64,000 nucleotides of DNA from an uncultured Erysipelotrichaceae bacterium (GTDB lineage: Bacteria > Bacillota_I > Bacilli_A > Erysipelotrichales > Coprobacillaceae): NCBI GenBank assembly GCA_900538465.1, contig UPXV01000001.1, forward strand, positions 124,001 through 188,000, read 5' to 3'. Shown here piece after piece: positions 52,803 through 62,546 of the stretch. Numbering within the stretch: the first letter of the stretch is position 1; every line of letters begins with the position of its first letter. A model generated the notes under the pieces. The model did no database searches and was not told where the DNA came from. It was given only the letters and a program-made list of their open reading frames with translations. Both the position numbers and the translations under genes were made by a program.

Positions 52803-53591
52803 TTAAATCACCACCATCTTCACAAAATGAAGCAACAATCCAAAAACCATCGCATTAAATAAAATTGAATCAAAACGATCTAAAATTCCACCGTGTCCAG
52901 GCAATAATTGCGAATAATCTTTCACTTCAAAAGTTCTTTTGATACTACTAAAAGTTAAATCCCCAATTTGCCCAGTCATTGTTAAAATCAAACACATTCC
53001 AATTAAAATAACAATTGGTATATTTATTTGAATATATGCACCATATCCAACAGAAAGAACAGTCCCAAGTAACATTCCACCAAGTGACCCTTCAATTGTC
53101 TTTTTAGGTGATAATCTTGGATTTAATTTATGTTTTCCAAACATCATTCCAGCAAAATAAGCACCAGTATCAGTTCCAAAAGTGGCTAATGCAAGAATAA
53201 TCAGATAATCAACGCCATAAATTTGACGCAATTGATATATCATATGTAATCCCATTGCGACCAAAACTCCAACAGTAAAATAATAACAAAGACGATTAAA
53301 ATTCATACCATCATCAAACATACTACAAGCCAATAAAACAATCAAATAAATAATTAATATTTCACTAGGTATCATCAATTCTCCAACAAAGAACAATGAG
53401 TAAAATACAAAAATACCTACTAATGGATATAAATAAATATTAGCTTTAGGACGTTCACAAATAGAAAGCATTTCAAAAACAGCTCCTGCTGCCACTAATG
53501 CTAGTAAAACTTGAAAAGGAATATTTCCTAAAATCACACACGGTAAAATAACTGCGATTAAAACAATCCCGGTTATAATTCTGGTTTTCAT
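52803..53591 (-). CDS. cdsA: Phosphatidate cytidylyltransferase
   Basis: Makes CDP-diacylglycerol for phospholipids. 262 residues, about eight membrane segments, and the C-terminal signature SSIKRTFEVKDYSQLLPGHGGILDRFDS. The ATG overlaps the uppS stop by 4 nt. Confidence 0.96.
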   Translation of the reverse strand: MKTRIITGIVLIAVILPCVILGNIPFQVLLALVAAGAVFEMLSICERPKANIYLYPLVGIFVFYSLFFVGELMIPSEILIIYLIVLLACSMFDDGMNFNRLCYYFTVGVLVAMGLHMIYQLRQIYGVDYLIILALATFGTDTGAYFAGMMFGKHKLNPRLSPKKTIEGSLGGMLLGTVLSVGYGAYIQINIPIVILIGMCLILTMTGQIGDLTFSSIKRTFEVKDYSQLLPGHGGILDRFDSILFNAMVFGLLLHFVKMVVI

Positions 53592-54337
53592 TTCAAAACA
53601 CCTCCAAAACGTCTTTCTCTTCCTTGGTAAATAGCAATGGCTTTATGAAGATGTTCTTCATCAAAATCAGGCCATAAAACATCATCAAAAATAAATTCAG
53701 CATAAGCAAGTTGCCATGGCAAAAAATTAGATAAGCGATATTCTCCACTACTTCTGACCATCAAATCAACAGGTGGTAAATCTCCTGTCATCAAATGTTT
53801 TTCAAAATAATCCTCTGTAATATCAGAAAGTTCTATTTCACCATTTTTATATTGTTCACAAATTTTCTTCGTTGTTTCCACAATTTCATCACGCCCACCA
53901 TAAATAAACGCAAACGTTAAAATCAACCCTGTATTCATTGATGTTTTTTCAATGGCAGCTTTTATAATATCTTGTGTTTCTTTAGGTGCCATTTCTAAAT
54001 GCCCAATATAACGAATTTGAACATTATTTTCCATTAATTCTTTTAAATAAAGATTAAAGAATTCTTTTGGTAATTTAAAAATATATTCCACTTCACTGGC
54101 TTCTCTTTTAAAGTTTTCAGTTGAAAAAGCATAAACAGTCATAGCTTTCACACCTAAACGATTAGCTTCCAAAGCTAAAGTACGAATTGTCTTTGTTCCT
54201 TCATGATGACCATAAGTTCTAGGCATTTTTCTTTTCTTAGCCCATCTCCCATTCCCATCCATAATAAATGCAATATGAGAAGGGATATTATTCATGTCTA
54301 ATTCATAGTTTTCTTTTGTTTTTTTATTGAAAAACAT
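53588..54337 (-). CDS. uppS: Undecaprenyl diphosphate synthase
   Basis: The cis-prenyltransferase of wall-lipid carrier synthesis. 249 residues with IAFIMDGNGRWAKKR, ALEANRLGVKAMTVYAFSTENFKR and DLMVRSSGEYRLSNFLPWQLAYAEF. It uses the product of the ispA-type synthase. ATG 54337 follows GAGGTGA. Confidence 0.97.
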   Translation of the reverse strand: MFFNKKTKENYELDMNNIPSHIAFIMDGNGRWAKKRKMPRTYGHHEGTKTIRTLALEANRLGVKAMTVYAFSTENFKREASEVEYIFKLPKEFFNLYLKELMENNVQIRYIGHLEMAPKETQDIIKAAIEKTSMNTGLILTFAFIYGGRDEIVETTKKICEQYKNGEIELSDITEDYFEKHLMTGDLPPVDLMVRSSGEYRLSNFLPWQLAYAEFIFDDVLWPDFDEEHLHKAIAIYQGRERRFGGVLK

Positions 54338-54400
54338 AATCTCACCTCATTAATCTTTATGTATTATATCATAAAGAATCATTGAAAGAAACAAAATCAA

Positions 54401-54424
54401 AGAAAAAAAGGCTTTCGCCTTTTT
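54401..54424 (-). terminator. frr terminator
   Basis: An 8-bp stem AAAAAGGC / GCCTTTTT (54405-54412, 54417-54424) with a TTTC loop at the end of frr. A T run follows on the minus strand. Partial read-through to uppS is likely. Confidence 0.85.
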
Positions 54425-54968
54425 ATACTGTCATTAAATCTGCTTCTTTTTCTTTTGTTAATTGATCAATCATTTTTACATATTCATCAGTTAACTTTTG
54501 AACTTTTTCTTTTCCTTGTTTTTCTTCATCTTCAGTTAAACCAGCTTTTTCAACATCATCATTTGCTGATCTTCTGACATTACGTAAAGCAACCTTAGCT
54601 TCTTCAGCATATTTTTTTGCTTGTTTTACATATTCTTTTCTTGTTTCTTCAGTTAAAGCAGGAACATTAATACGAATGACTTCTCCATCACTTTGTGGAG
54701 TCAATCCTAATTCTGCTTCATAGATAGCATGTTCAATATCTTTTAAAGTACTTTTGTCATAAGGTTTAATCAATAATTGACGACCTTCAACAACAGAGAT
54801 ACCAGCAGTTTGATTTAAAGGTGTTTTTTCACCATAATAATTCACTTTCACACGATCCAACATTGTTGGATTAGCACGACCAGTTCTCACTGATGACAAT
54901 TCATGTTTAAAAGCTTCAATAGATTTTTCCATTCTTTCTTTTGTTTCTTCTAAAATTAAATCTAACAT
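54423..54968 (-). CDS. frr: Ribosome recycling factor
   Basis: Splits post-termination ribosomes with EF-G. 181 residues with the family blocks FKHELSSVRTGRANPTML, LIKPYDKSTLKDIEHAI and VALRNVRRSANDD. The ATG overlaps the pyrH stop by one base. Confidence 0.97.
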   Translation of the reverse strand: MLDLILEETKERMEKSIEAFKHELSSVRTGRANPTMLDRVKVNYYGEKTPLNQTAGISVVEGRQLLIKPYDKSTLKDIEHAIYEAELGLTPQSDGEVIRINVPALTEETRKEYVKQAKKYAEEAKVALRNVRRSANDDVEKAGLTEDEEKQGKEKVQKLTDEYVKMIDQLTKEKEADLMTV

Positions 54969-55690
54969 TATGCTTCCCCTCCTCTGGAAATAATTGTTCC
55001 AATTTCAGCACCATCACAAGCTTTGGCAATATTACCATCTTCTTGCATGTTGAACACACATAAATCAATACCATTATCTTTACATAAAGTAATAGCCGTT
55101 TGATCCATGATATGTAAATCTTCATTTAAAACATCTAAATAAGTGATATGATCATATTTTTTAGCATTTGGATCAACTTTTGGATCAGCTGAATAAACAC
55201 CATCAACACCATTTTTAGCCATTAAAATAACATCTGCATTCATTTCAGCAGCACGAAGTGCAGCAGTTGTATCTGTTGTAAAGAATGGGCTACCTGTTCC
55301 AGCACCAAAAATAACAATACGTCCTTTTTCTAAATGACGAACAGCTCTTCTTCTAATATATGGTTCAGCCACTTCTTTCATGTCAATAGCAGATAACAAT
55401 CTTGTATCTAAACCAATTGCTTCTAAAGCATTTTGTAAAGCCATACCATTCATCACAGTCGCAAGCATTCCCATATAATCCGCAGCAGCTCTTTCCATAC
55501 CCATATCGCTACCCGTTTTTCCACGCCAGATATTTCCACCACCACAAACAATAGCAATTTCAACACCTAAATCTTTTGCATCTTTGATTTGTCTTGCAAC
55601 GTCTGCAACAACAACAGGATTGATTCCAAAGCCTTGTTCACCAGCCAAAGCTTCTCCACTTAATTTCAATAATACTCTCTTGTACTTCAT
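54968..55690 (-). CDS. pyrH: Uridylate kinase
   Basis: UMP kinase of 240 residues: [40 protein letters not shown] and [12 protein letters not shown] 55690 has AAGGAG 7 nt upstream; the longer frame is rejected. A weak terminator/attenuator separates it from tsf. Confidence 0.97.
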   Translation of the reverse strand: MKYKRVLLKLSGEALAGEQGFGINPVVVADVARQIKDAKDLGVEIAIVCGGGNIWRGKTGSDMGMERAAADYMGMLATVMNGMALQNALEAIGLDTRLLSAIDMKEVAEPYIRRRAVRHLEKGRIVIFGAGTGSPFFTTDTTAALRAAEMNADVILMAKNGVDGVYSADPKVDPNAKKYDHITYLDVLNEDLHIMDQTAITLCKDNGIDLCVFNMQEDGNIAKACDGAEIGTIISRGGEA

Positions 55691-55707
55691 ATATATCTCC
55701 TTCATTT

Positions 55708-55734
55708 TATAAGAAAAGGGCACAAAAAGTGTCC
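55708..55734 (-). terminator. tsf-pyrH attenuator-like hairpin
   Basis: Stem GGACAC / GTGCCC (55729-55734, 55718-55723, one A-C mismatch) with a T-loop and TTTTCTT on the minus strand. Partial termination between tsf and pyrH is likely. Confidence 0.5.
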
Positions 55735-55748
55735 TCCCCCGTATATAA

Positions 55749-56636
55749 TTATCCTTTCATTTGAGCAGCTACTTCTTCGGCAAAGTTTTCTTCTCTTTTT
55801 TCCATACCTTCACCAACTTCGAAACGAATCATATCTAAAACTTTTCCGTTTCCTAAGTATTGAGCAACTGTTTGATCAGAATCTTTAATGAAAGCTTGAT
55901 CAACTAAGCACATTTCTTTTAAGTTTTTGTTTAAACGACCTTGAACCATTTTTTCAACAATATTTTCTGGTTTAGGTTTTGCACTGTTTGCATTTTCTTC
56001 CATAGCTTGAGCTTTTAAGACAGCTAATTCACGATCTAAAACTTCAGCAGGAATAGCAGTTCTATCAATATATTGTGGATTGATAGCAGCCACTTGCATA
56101 GCAATGTCTTTCGCTTTTGCTTCATCAATTCCTGAAGCTTTTACTAATGCAGACATTTTTCCACCCATGTGAGAATAAGCACCGAAAACTTCATCATCAG
56201 CTTTGTTCATAACAACGAATCTTCTTAAGCTTAATTTTTCACCAATTTTACCACTCTTTTCAGCGATAACTGTTTCTAAATCTTTACCATCAACATCTAA
56301 TTTTAAAGCAGCTTCTAAATCAGCTGGTTGATTCTTAACAACAATTGCAGCAACATTTGCTACTAATTCTTGGAACTCAGCATTTTTAGCAACGAAGTCA
56401 GTTTCAGAGTTTACTTCTACGATTGCAGCAGCATTTCCTTCAATAACAAAAGCAGTTAACCCTTCAGCAGCGATACGGTCAGCTTTTTTCGCAGCCTTTG
56501 CAATTCCTTTTTCTCTTAACCAGTCAAATGATGCTTCTAAATCACCATCACATGCTTCTAATGCTTTTTTACAGTCCATCATTCCAGCACCAGTTTTTTC
56601 ACGTAATTCTTTTACTAATTTTGCACTAATTGCCAT
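55749..56636 (-). CDS. tsf: Elongation factor Ts
   Basis: Guanine-nucleotide exchange factor of EF-Tu. 295 residues with [30 protein letters not shown] and the VNSETDFVA motif. ATG 56636 lies 7 nt after GGAGG; the upstream ATG 56651 falls before that site. Confidence 0.97.
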   Translation of the reverse strand: MAISAKLVKELREKTGAGMMDCKKALEACDGDLEASFDWLREKGIAKAAKKADRIAAEGLTAFVIEGNAAAIVEVNSETDFVAKNAEFQELVANVAAIVVKNQPADLEAALKLDVDGKDLETVIAEKSGKIGEKLSLRRFVVMNKADDEVFGAYSHMGGKMSALVKASGIDEAKAKDIAMQVAAINPQYIDRTAIPAEVLDRELAVLKAQAMEENANSAKPKPENIVEKMVQGRLNKNLKEMCLVDQAFIKDSDQTVAQYLGNGKVLDMIRFEVGEGMEKREENFAEEVAAQMKG

Positions 56637-56663
56637 TTCTTTATCCTCCATTTATTTTTTTAT

Positions 56664-56692
56664 AAAAAAGGGAAAGACATAAGCCTCCCCTT
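56664..56692 (-). terminator. rpsB-tsf attenuator-like hairpin
   Basis: A stem AAGGGAAAG / CTCCCCTT (56668-56676, 56685-56692; one wobble and a bulge), followed by six T on the minus strand. Partial termination would set the rpsB:tsf ratio. Confidence 0.5.
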
Positions 56693-56699
56693 AATACAA

Positions 56700-57566
56700 C
56701 TATGCTTCAGTTTTTTCTTCTTTAACTTCAGCTGGTTTGCTTACTTCAGCAGGTTTGTTATTTCTAGGACGTCCGTTATTTTTATATCTTGGTCCTCTTT
56801 GTTTACTTTCTTCTACAGAAGCAACAGCATCATTCATAGATACTTCTTTGTCATCTTCATCTTTTACATATGCAACAGTTAAAGGTTCACCTTTTGCTTC
56901 ACATACAGCATCAGCCATTGCAGCAACAATTAATTTTACTGCTCTAATAGCATCATCATTAGCTGGGATAACATAATCAACTTCATCAGGATCACAGTTT
57001 GTATCAACGATACCAAATACAGGGATACCTAAGATTTTTGCTTCTGCAACTGCATTATGTTCAACTTTAGGATCAACTACGAATAAAGCATTTGGTAATC
57101 TTCTCATTTCTTTGATACCACCTAAGTTCTTTTCTAACTTAGCTTTTTCTTTCATCATAAGAACTGCTTCTTTCTTAGTGAATAATTCTAAAGTTCCATC
57201 TTCTTCCATTTTTTCTAATTCTTTTAATCTTCTAATTCTCTTTTGGATAGTTTTGAAGTTTGTTAAAGTTCCACCTAACCAACGAGAATTTACATAGAAA
57301 CTTCCAGATCTTTCAGCTTCGATTTGTACAGCTTCTTGAGCTTGTTTTTTAGTTCCTACAAATAAAACTTTTCCACCTTTTGCAACGATATCCATCATAG
57401 CTGCATAAGCTTCATCAATTTTATCAGATGATTTCTTTAAATCGATGATGTAAATACCATTTCTTGCTGTGAAAATGTATGGAGCCATTTTTGGATTCCA
57501 TCTTTTTGTTTGATGTCCAAAATGAACACCAACTTCTAATAATTTTTTCATTGAAATTACTGCCAT
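56700..57566 (-). CDS. rpsB: 30S ribosomal protein S2
   Basis: 288 residues: [25 protein letters not shown], then [12 protein letters not shown] and [20 protein letters not shown]. The last ~50 residues are a Lys/Glu/Pro-rich extension beyond the normal end near residue 235. ATG 57566 has AGGAGG 8 nt upstream. First gene of the rpsB-tsf-pyrH-frr cluster. Confidence 0.97.
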   Translation of the reverse strand: MAVISMKKLLEVGVHFGHQTKRWNPKMAPYIFTARNGIYIIDLKKSSDKIDEAYAAMMDIVAKGGKVLFVGTKKQAQEAVQIEAERSGSFYVNSRWLGGTLTNFKTIQKRIRRLKELEKMEEDGTLELFTKKEAVLMMKEKAKLEKNLGGIKEMRRLPNALFVVDPKVEHNAVAEAKILGIPVFGIVDTNCDPDEVDYVIPANDDAIRAVKLIVAAMADAVCEAKGEPLTVAYVKDEDDKEVSMNDAVASVEESKQRGPRYKNNGRPRNNKPAEVSKPAEVKEEKTEA

Positions 57567-57675
57567 TGTAACTTCCTCCTTTTCGTTTTTTTCCTCCATT
57601 GTTTCTAACACAAACCACCTGAATAAGGCACTAGATTTATGAATTCACAATGTGTGTATTTAAAATACCTGCAAT

Positions 57676-57704
57676 ATAATATCATAAAAATATAAAAAAA
57701 ACAA
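57676..57704 (-). promoter_or_regulatory. rpsB promoter
   Basis: TTGTTT (57704-57699), 17 bp, TATTAT (57681-57676) on the minus strand. It gives a leader of about 105 nt in which I see no firm S2-binding structure. Confidence 0.55.
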
Positions 57705-57723
57705 GATACAATCTCATTTTTCT

Positions 57724-58494
57724 CTATTTTTTTACACTCAACAATAATTCGTAAACCATATCCTTTTCATCAACCATCCCCTCTTGTCTTTGGTAATAAT
57801 TATGATAGTCTCTTCGATAAATGAATTTTTGATTTAATATGATTTTCTTTCTTTCATATAATGATGGGATATGACTATAATATTGTCTTAACATTGTTGG
57901 TATTGCTTTCCAATATGTGATTTGTTGAACAAATAAATAACCTATAATCACTAATGTATTGATTTTCAAATAACATATACTCAAAACACAAAATGAAAAT
58001 ACTGATATTTTTAAGCTCAACTCAAGTGCCCTTTTCAAATCCATAAGCCTTTGCAACAACAAACTCATCAATCTTCCTCCATCCATAGGATAAATAGGCA
58101 CAAGATTAAATCCAAAAACAAACATATTCATCATCAATAAATAATCCTGATATACTCCATTTATAAATGTTTCTATAAAAAAATACAAAAACAAATGACT
58201 ACATGGTCCTGCCAAAACAACACAGATTTCATGAATGATAGGATGATAAAAAAAATCATCTAAAGATAAATATGCTCCAAAAGGAAGAATTTCAATTTTA
58301 TCAATTTCAAAATGAAAATAATATGCCATCATAAGATGGCATAATTCATGAAAACAAACAATAGCCAAAGTAGAAAGATACCATTTCAAATATCCTCCTA
58401 TCAATGCTAAGAGAAAATAAATAAGCGTAATGGGATGCACTTCTATTTTAAGAAAGAAGTTCTTCAAATGTTGAATAGTCAATTTCTTTTTCAC
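57724..58494 (-). CDS. spoIVFB: SpoIVFB intramembrane metalloprotease
   Basis: Cleaves pro-sigma-K in the mother cell. 256 residues, several membrane segments, zinc motif FHELCHL near residue 45 and a NPDG-like YPMDGGRL near 137. The frame opens at GTG 58494 inside spoIVFA with no good Shine-Dalgarno. The true start may be later (TTG before KNFFLKIEVHP), translated by coupling to spoIVFA. The minD-spoIVFA-spoIVFB order supports the call over other S2Ps. Confidence 0.88.
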   Translation of the reverse strand: MKKKLTIQHLKNFFLKIEVHPITLIYFLLALIGGYLKWYLSTLAIVCFHELCHLMMAYYFHFEIDKIEILPFGAYLSLDDFFYHPIIHEICVVLAGPCSHLFLYFFIETFINGVYQDYLLMMNMFVFGFNLVPIYPMDGGRLMSLLLQRLMDLKRALELSLKISVFSFCVLSICYLKINTLVIIGYLFVQQITYWKAIPTMLRQYYSHIPSLYERKKIILNQKFIYRRDYHNYYQRQEGMVDEKDMVYELLLSVKK

Positions 58495-59035
58495 CTTGGG
58501 TAAAAATAATCATTACCTGATCTTGATATGTCCCTAAGATTGTGCCTTCATCAACTTGATCATACATACTCACAAAAACATCACTCAGTTGTCCGTAAGT
58601 TACCTCAACATTATTTTCCAAAAGAACAGTGACATATGAACCTAACATATCTTGCTTTCCTACATAAATGACACGTCCTTTATCAAAATTTAAAACTTCA
58701 TTGCTTTGATTGGTATAATAATTGTCTTTGATATTTGTATAAGCCACTTGACTAGAAACAGTTGCTGCTTTATCCCCTTTTTGAAATGATAACAGCTGAT
58801 GATTCACCCATTTGCTTAACTCTGTAAAATGTAAATCATTTAACACATAATCTTTAATATATTCCCCATTGGGACTTACTTTCACATAAGCACATAATGC
58901 AACACCTACTAATAATACAACCATACATTTAATCATACCATTATAAAGTCTAGAAAAATGTCTATCCGTTAAAACAGGTTGTCTTTGTCCTTTGCGTTTT
59001 GCCATTCTCCTTTTAATATCATCAATTTCATTCAC
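58448..59035 (-). CDS. spoIVFA: SpoIVFA, regulator of SpoIVFB
   Basis: A 195-residue protein: basic N-terminus, one membrane segment (about 35-53) and a C-terminal degenerate LytM/M23 domain (GRVIYVGKQDMLGSYVTVLLENNVEVTYGQL), the part that SpoIVB cleaves in Bacillus. Start GTG 59035 has GAGGTG 8 nt upstream; the nearby ATG is out of frame. It overlaps spoIVFB by 47 nt. It has its own candidate sigma-E promoter inside the min operon. Confidence 0.85.
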   Translation of the reverse strand: MNEIDDIKRRMAKRKGQRQPVLTDRHFSRLYNGMIKCMVVLLVGVALCAYVKVSPNGEYIKDYVLNDLHFTELSKWVNHQLLSFQKGDKAATVSSQVAYTNIKDNYYTNQSNEVLNFDKGRVIYVGKQDMLGSYVTVLLENNVEVTYGQLSDVFVSMYDQVDEGTILGTYQDQVMIIFTQGEKEIDYSTFEELLS

Positions 59036-59055
59036 AAGTCTGTCACCTCATAATA

Positions 59056-59081
59056 TACTTATGAAAGAAATTGAAAAATAT
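59056..59081 (-). promoter_or_regulatory. Candidate sigma-E promoter of spoIVFA
   Basis: ATATT (59081-59077), 13 bp, CATAAGTA (59063-59056) on the minus strand. The stretch TTCTTTCATA is shared with the spoIIIAH promoter candidate. It would uncouple spoIVFAB from minCD transcription. Confidence 0.5.
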
Positions 59082-59857
59082 TATCTTAAAATTCTTTCTA
59101 GGAACGATTTCTTTTTATTTGTCTGGAAAGGAACTTCTTGTCCTTCTAATCTTTTGATAATCCGATCAAAACATTTTGCTGTTGCTTGACCTTGATTTAA
59201 ATAGATTGGCATTCCTTTATTGTTAGCTTCTATCATTGTGTGATCATCATAGACAACACCAATTAAAGGAATTGACAAAATATCATAGGCATCTTTTAAT
59301 GTTAAACTTCTTCCCTTATGTATATCTTCATCGTTATATTTATTCACTAACATATGTAAATTTGTAACACCTTGTTTCAACAATAATCCTACAACACGAT
59401 CGGCATCTCTTAATGAAACAACATCTAAAGTAACAACAATAATAGCTTCTTGTGATAATCCACTTGCATATTGAAATCCTTTTTCAATACCTGCTGGACT
59501 ATCAATTAAAATATAATCAAATTCTTCTTTTAATTGTTCAATCATTTTCATCATATAATCAATATTTAAACTTTCAAAAGATAATGATTTACAAGCTGGC
59601 AATAAAAACAATGAATCCATTCTTTTATCTTTAACCAATATTTGTTTTAATGAACATTTATTTGAAATCACATCTTTCAAATCATAAATAACACGATTCT
59701 CCAGTCCCATCATCACATCAAGATTTTTCAAACCAAAATCAGCATCAATTAAGCAAACTTTTTGACCAGTTGACGCCAAAGCATAGCCTATATTAATAGA
59801 CATACTGCTTTTACCAACACCACCCTTACCTGATGTAATTACAATAGTTCTGCTCAT
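59081..59857 (-). CDS. minD: Septum-site determining ATPase MinD
   Basis: A 258-residue deviant Walker ATPase: ITSGKGGVGKSSMSINIG, DADFGLKNLD, DSPAGIEKGFQ and the C-terminal membrane-binding amphipathic helix (FLERILR). ATG 59857 has GGAGG 6 nt upstream and overlaps minC by 32 nt. Acts with MinC to keep division at mid-cell. Confidence 0.95.
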   Translation of the reverse strand: MSRTIVITSGKGGVGKSSMSINIGYALASTGQKVCLIDADFGLKNLDVMMGLENRVIYDLKDVISNKCSLKQILVKDKRMDSLFLLPACKSLSFESLNIDYMMKMIEQLKEEFDYILIDSPAGIEKGFQYASGLSQEAIIVVTLDVVSLRDADRVVGLLLKQGVTNLHMLVNKYNDEDIHKGRSLTLKDAYDILSIPLIGVVYDDHTMIEANNKGMPIYLNQGQATAKCFDRIIKRLEGQEVPFQTNKKKSFLERILR

Positions 59858-60416
59858 ACCCATCCTCCTTCTTCGCCAAAATCTGGTTATCTTTATAATA
59901 GACACTTGTCAGCGCAGAAGTTGTCAAATCATGTAAAGTTTCATGATTAATTATAATTTGAGCATTTTGAAAATCATGCCCATAAATTTTTACATTTTCA
60001 TTCATAGCTACAATTGTACCTTTGACAGTATTTAAAAAATAAACATTATCCGCACAATAAACATAACTTCCTGGATTCACCGTTCCTAAAAACAATGTCT
60101 CTTTTTGAATAAATAATTCTTCCCCATTATGTAATTGTTCTCTTTGAATCTCTAAATGATTTTGATTAACCGGCAAAGACACACCATCAAATAAGACTGT
60201 TTTCTTTTCCTTCAACAACAAAATTAAACTTTTTAGTTCTTCTTCTTTCAATTGTCGACATCCAAAATCAAAATATGCCCTTGGATAATAACCATCTTGT
60301 TTAAAGATAGGTTGTTCCAAGAGCATATTCAATTCATCAATAAAATTTTCAAAAGAACAATTTTGATTCACTTTCATGATTAAGATGCCATTCACACCTT
60401 TGACTTCAATATTCAT
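59826..60416 (-). CDS. minC: Septum-site determining protein MinC
   Basis: A 196-residue division inhibitor. The N-domain is weakly conserved; the C-terminal beta-helix domain shows in the GTVNPGSYVYCADNVYFLNTVKGTIVAMN stretch. ATG 60416 overlaps the mreD stop by one base; the longer frame runs into mreD and is rejected. Confidence 0.85.
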   Translation of the reverse strand: MNIEVKGVNGILIMKVNQNCSFENFIDELNMLLEQPIFKQDGYYPRAYFDFGCRQLKEEELKSLILLLKEKKTVLFDGVSLPVNQNHLEIQREQLHNGEELFIQKETLFLGTVNPGSYVYCADNVYFLNTVKGTIVAMNENVKIYGHDFQNAQIIINHETLHDLTTSALTSVYYKDNQILAKKEDGYEQNYCNYIR

Positions 60417-60937
60417 TATTCCACCTCTATCTTGACTTTTTTGTAGATCCAATAGATTGGTATAGACAATATCAAATTGGCCATTAATGTTGGTAAAATA
60501 CGCATCAACATAAATGACGAAATTGAATATCTTGTCATATTGGTAATCCACATAAGCCAATATAGCACAACTTCCTGTGCAAAAACTGTCAAAACACAGT
60601 AAATCATGGATTCAAATAAATTTAAAGACTCTAATTTAAACAAATAAGATCGAACAAAGGCGATTAAACAATAAATAAGTATATATATGGCTAATGTATT
60701 AGAATAAACAATTGAATAATAAAGACCACAAACAGTTGCAAAGAAATAACGTTCAGCTCCATCAATTGTTTTCACTAACATTGCAAAAATCATTAAACCC
60801 AAACATGGTACAATTGTTATACCTGTTTTGGTAAAGTTGTATGGTAAAAAGAAAGCTATCGTACTATCAATAATAAAACATAAGAAAACGATAATAAAAC
60901 ATTTTAATAAATAACTATCTCTCATTCGTGCTTTCAT
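60416..60937 (-). CDS. mreD: Rod-shape protein MreD
   Basis: A 173-residue membrane protein with five or six hydrophobic segments, consistent with MreD. The identification rests on position after mreC and before minC. The start overlaps the mreC stop by one base. Confidence 0.85.
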   Translation of the reverse strand: MKARMRDSYLLKCFIIVFLCFIIDSTIAFFLPYNFTKTGITIVPCLGLMIFAMLVKTIDGAERYFFATVCGLYYSIVYSNTLAIYILIYCLIAFVRSYLFKLESLNLFESMIYCVLTVFAQEVVLYWLMWITNMTRYSISSFMLMRILPTLMANLILSIPIYWIYKKVKIEVE

Positions 60938-61791
60938 TATTCATTAACCCTTTGAACAACTGCTACATAATTTAAAGAATTAAAATCAGCACTTGGCTTC
61001 ACCATACAAATAGATTCAGTTGCATCATCACCAATTGTAAATTCTTCAACAGTTCCTAACAAAATGCCTTTTGGACTCTTTCCTTTGCCACCTAATCCAC
61101 TCGTCACAACTTTAGCCCCTTTTTCAAGTTTTTCAACATCACTCAATAAAGTAATACGATAACTCTTAGATGTTAAATCATAACGATTTAATAAACCATA
61201 ATATTCTTGATCACCACTGATAATCATAACTGGTAATTGACTTTTGTTGTTTTCAGTTGATAACAAAGAAACAGTAGAAGAAATTTCACCAACATTAGTA
61301 ACTGTTCCTATCATTCCTTTTGCACTAATAACAGCCATACCTTCTTTAATTCCTGAAAGTTTTCCTAAGTCAATAGTGACTTCATTATTCCAGCTCTCAG
61401 CATCTCTAGCAATAACTTTTGTATACTTAACACGATAATCTGTAGGTAAATAATCAATTTTTGTTAATTCTTTTAATTGATTGATTTCAGATGTTAAAAC
61501 ATCATTCATTGCTGATTCACGTTCTAGATTTTCTAATTGTTTCTTTAATTTAGCATTTTCTTCATAAACATCTTTCATTTCATTATATTCATCAATCAAG
61601 CCACTCACGTATTGAACTGGTGCTTTGATAACATAATATTCGATATTCGCAATTGTATCTTTAAAGATTCTTTCAATTGGGCTTGCCGAACGTGTTGTGA
61701 CAAGTGTAATGATTGAAAAAAGAACCAAAACAATTGTTACAATCACAATTCTTTTATTGTGTTTGTTCCATTTTTTATTTTTATTGTACAA
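60937..61791 (-). CDS. mreC: Rod-shape protein MreC
   Basis: A 284-residue periplasmic-type wall-synthesis scaffold: one membrane segment, a coiled coil (about 60-95) and the beta-rich MreC domain (VIARDAESWNNEVTIDLGKLSGIKEGMAVIS, VVTSGLGGKGKSPKGILLGTV). ATG 61812 has no ribosome site and lies almost on the -10. TTG 61791 has AGGGGTG upstream and is preferred. mreB, expected just before it, is absent. Confidence 0.92.
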   Translation of the reverse strand: MYNKNKKWNKHNKRIVIVTIVLVLFSIITLVTTRSASPIERIFKDTIANIEYYVIKAPVQYVSGLIDEYNEMKDVYEENAKLKKQLENLERESAMNDVLTSEINQLKELTKIDYLPTDYRVKYTKVIARDAESWNNEVTIDLGKLSGIKEGMAVISAKGMIGTVTNVGEISSTVSLLSTENNKSQLPVMIISGDQEYYGLLNRYDLTSKSYRITLLSDVEKLEKGAKVVTSGLGGKGKSPKGILLGTVEEFTIGDDATESICMVKPSADFNSLNYVAVVQRVNE

Positions 61792-61814
61792 AATATCACC
61801 CCTAGTCTTCATAC

Positions 61815-61843
61815 ATTATAATATCTCACTTAAAAAAAAGCAA
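61815..61843 (-). promoter_or_regulatory. mreC-minD operon promoter
   Basis: TTGCTT (61843-61838), 17 bp, TATAAT (61820-61815) on the minus strand, directly after the radC terminator. Confidence 0.6.
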
Positions 61844-61846
61844 TTC

Positions 61847-61879
61847 AAAAAAAGATAAACACTTAAACATGTTTATCTT
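61847..61879 (-). terminator. radC terminator
   Basis: A 9-bp stem AAGATAAAC / GTTTATCTT (61852-61860, 61871-61879) around the stop codon, with a seven-T tail on the minus strand. Confidence 0.8.
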
Positions 61880-62546
61880 GATACAATTGATTTGCAATTA
61901 TACTATAATATTGATTCCAGCCAATAATGATATGGTCAACAATTTCAATCATCATCATTTTCCCAAGTTCCATAAACTGTTTAGTCAAATAAATATCTTC
62001 TTGGCTTGGCGAAGCATCACCACTGGGATGATTATGTAACAAAACAATTTTCGCACTATTGACATTGATGGCTTCTCGAAAAACCTCTCTTGGTGTAACA
62101 ACACTTACATTTAAAGACCCTATAAAAATCGTTTTTTCCTTAATGACACGATTTTTGTTATCTAAGCATAAAATCATAAAATGTTCTTGTTTTAACATCA
62201 TCATCTTATTTTTCATTCGTTTATAAATTTGACTTGGGGTTTTTAAATTTTCTTCTTGAACAATTGTTTCTTTTAAACGTTTTGAAATTTCTATAATGCT
62301 CAATAGTTCAATCGCTTTGGCTTGTTTAATTCCTTTGATGCTGGTCAAATCTGCATAGTTGACATATGCAAGTTTTGAGATTCCCCCAATCTCTTTCAAT
62401 AATCTTTGAGCAAGTTGAAGAACTGATTCTTCTTTATTCCCTGTCCGTAAAATAAGAGCTAATAATTCAACATTGCTTAAAGAATCAATTCCATATGTTA
62501 AAGCTTTTTCTCTGGGATTTTCTTCAATAGGTAATGATTTAATCAT
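61863..62546 (-). CDS. radC: RadC family JAB-domain protein
   Basis: A 227-residue protein with N-terminal HhH-like region (LTSIKGIKQAKAIEL) and a C-terminal JAMM-type domain (HNHPSGDASPSQEDIYLT: HxHP...SxxD). RadC is not needed for repair in pneumococcus, and its radC is induced in competence; exact role unknown. It overlaps the SPOR gene by 8 nt, so the two are coupled. maf, present before it in Bacillus, is absent. Confidence 0.92.
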   Translation of the reverse strand: MIKSLPIEENPREKALTYGIDSLSNVELLALILRTGNKEESVLQLAQRLLKEIGGISKLAYVNYADLTSIKGIKQAKAIELLSIIEISKRLKETIVQEENLKTPSQIYKRMKNKMMMLKQEHFMILCLDNKNRVIKEKTIFIGSLNVSVVTPREVFREAINVNSAKIVLLHNHPSGDASPSQEDIYLTKQFMELGKMMMIEIVDHIIIGWNQYYSIIANQLYQDKHV

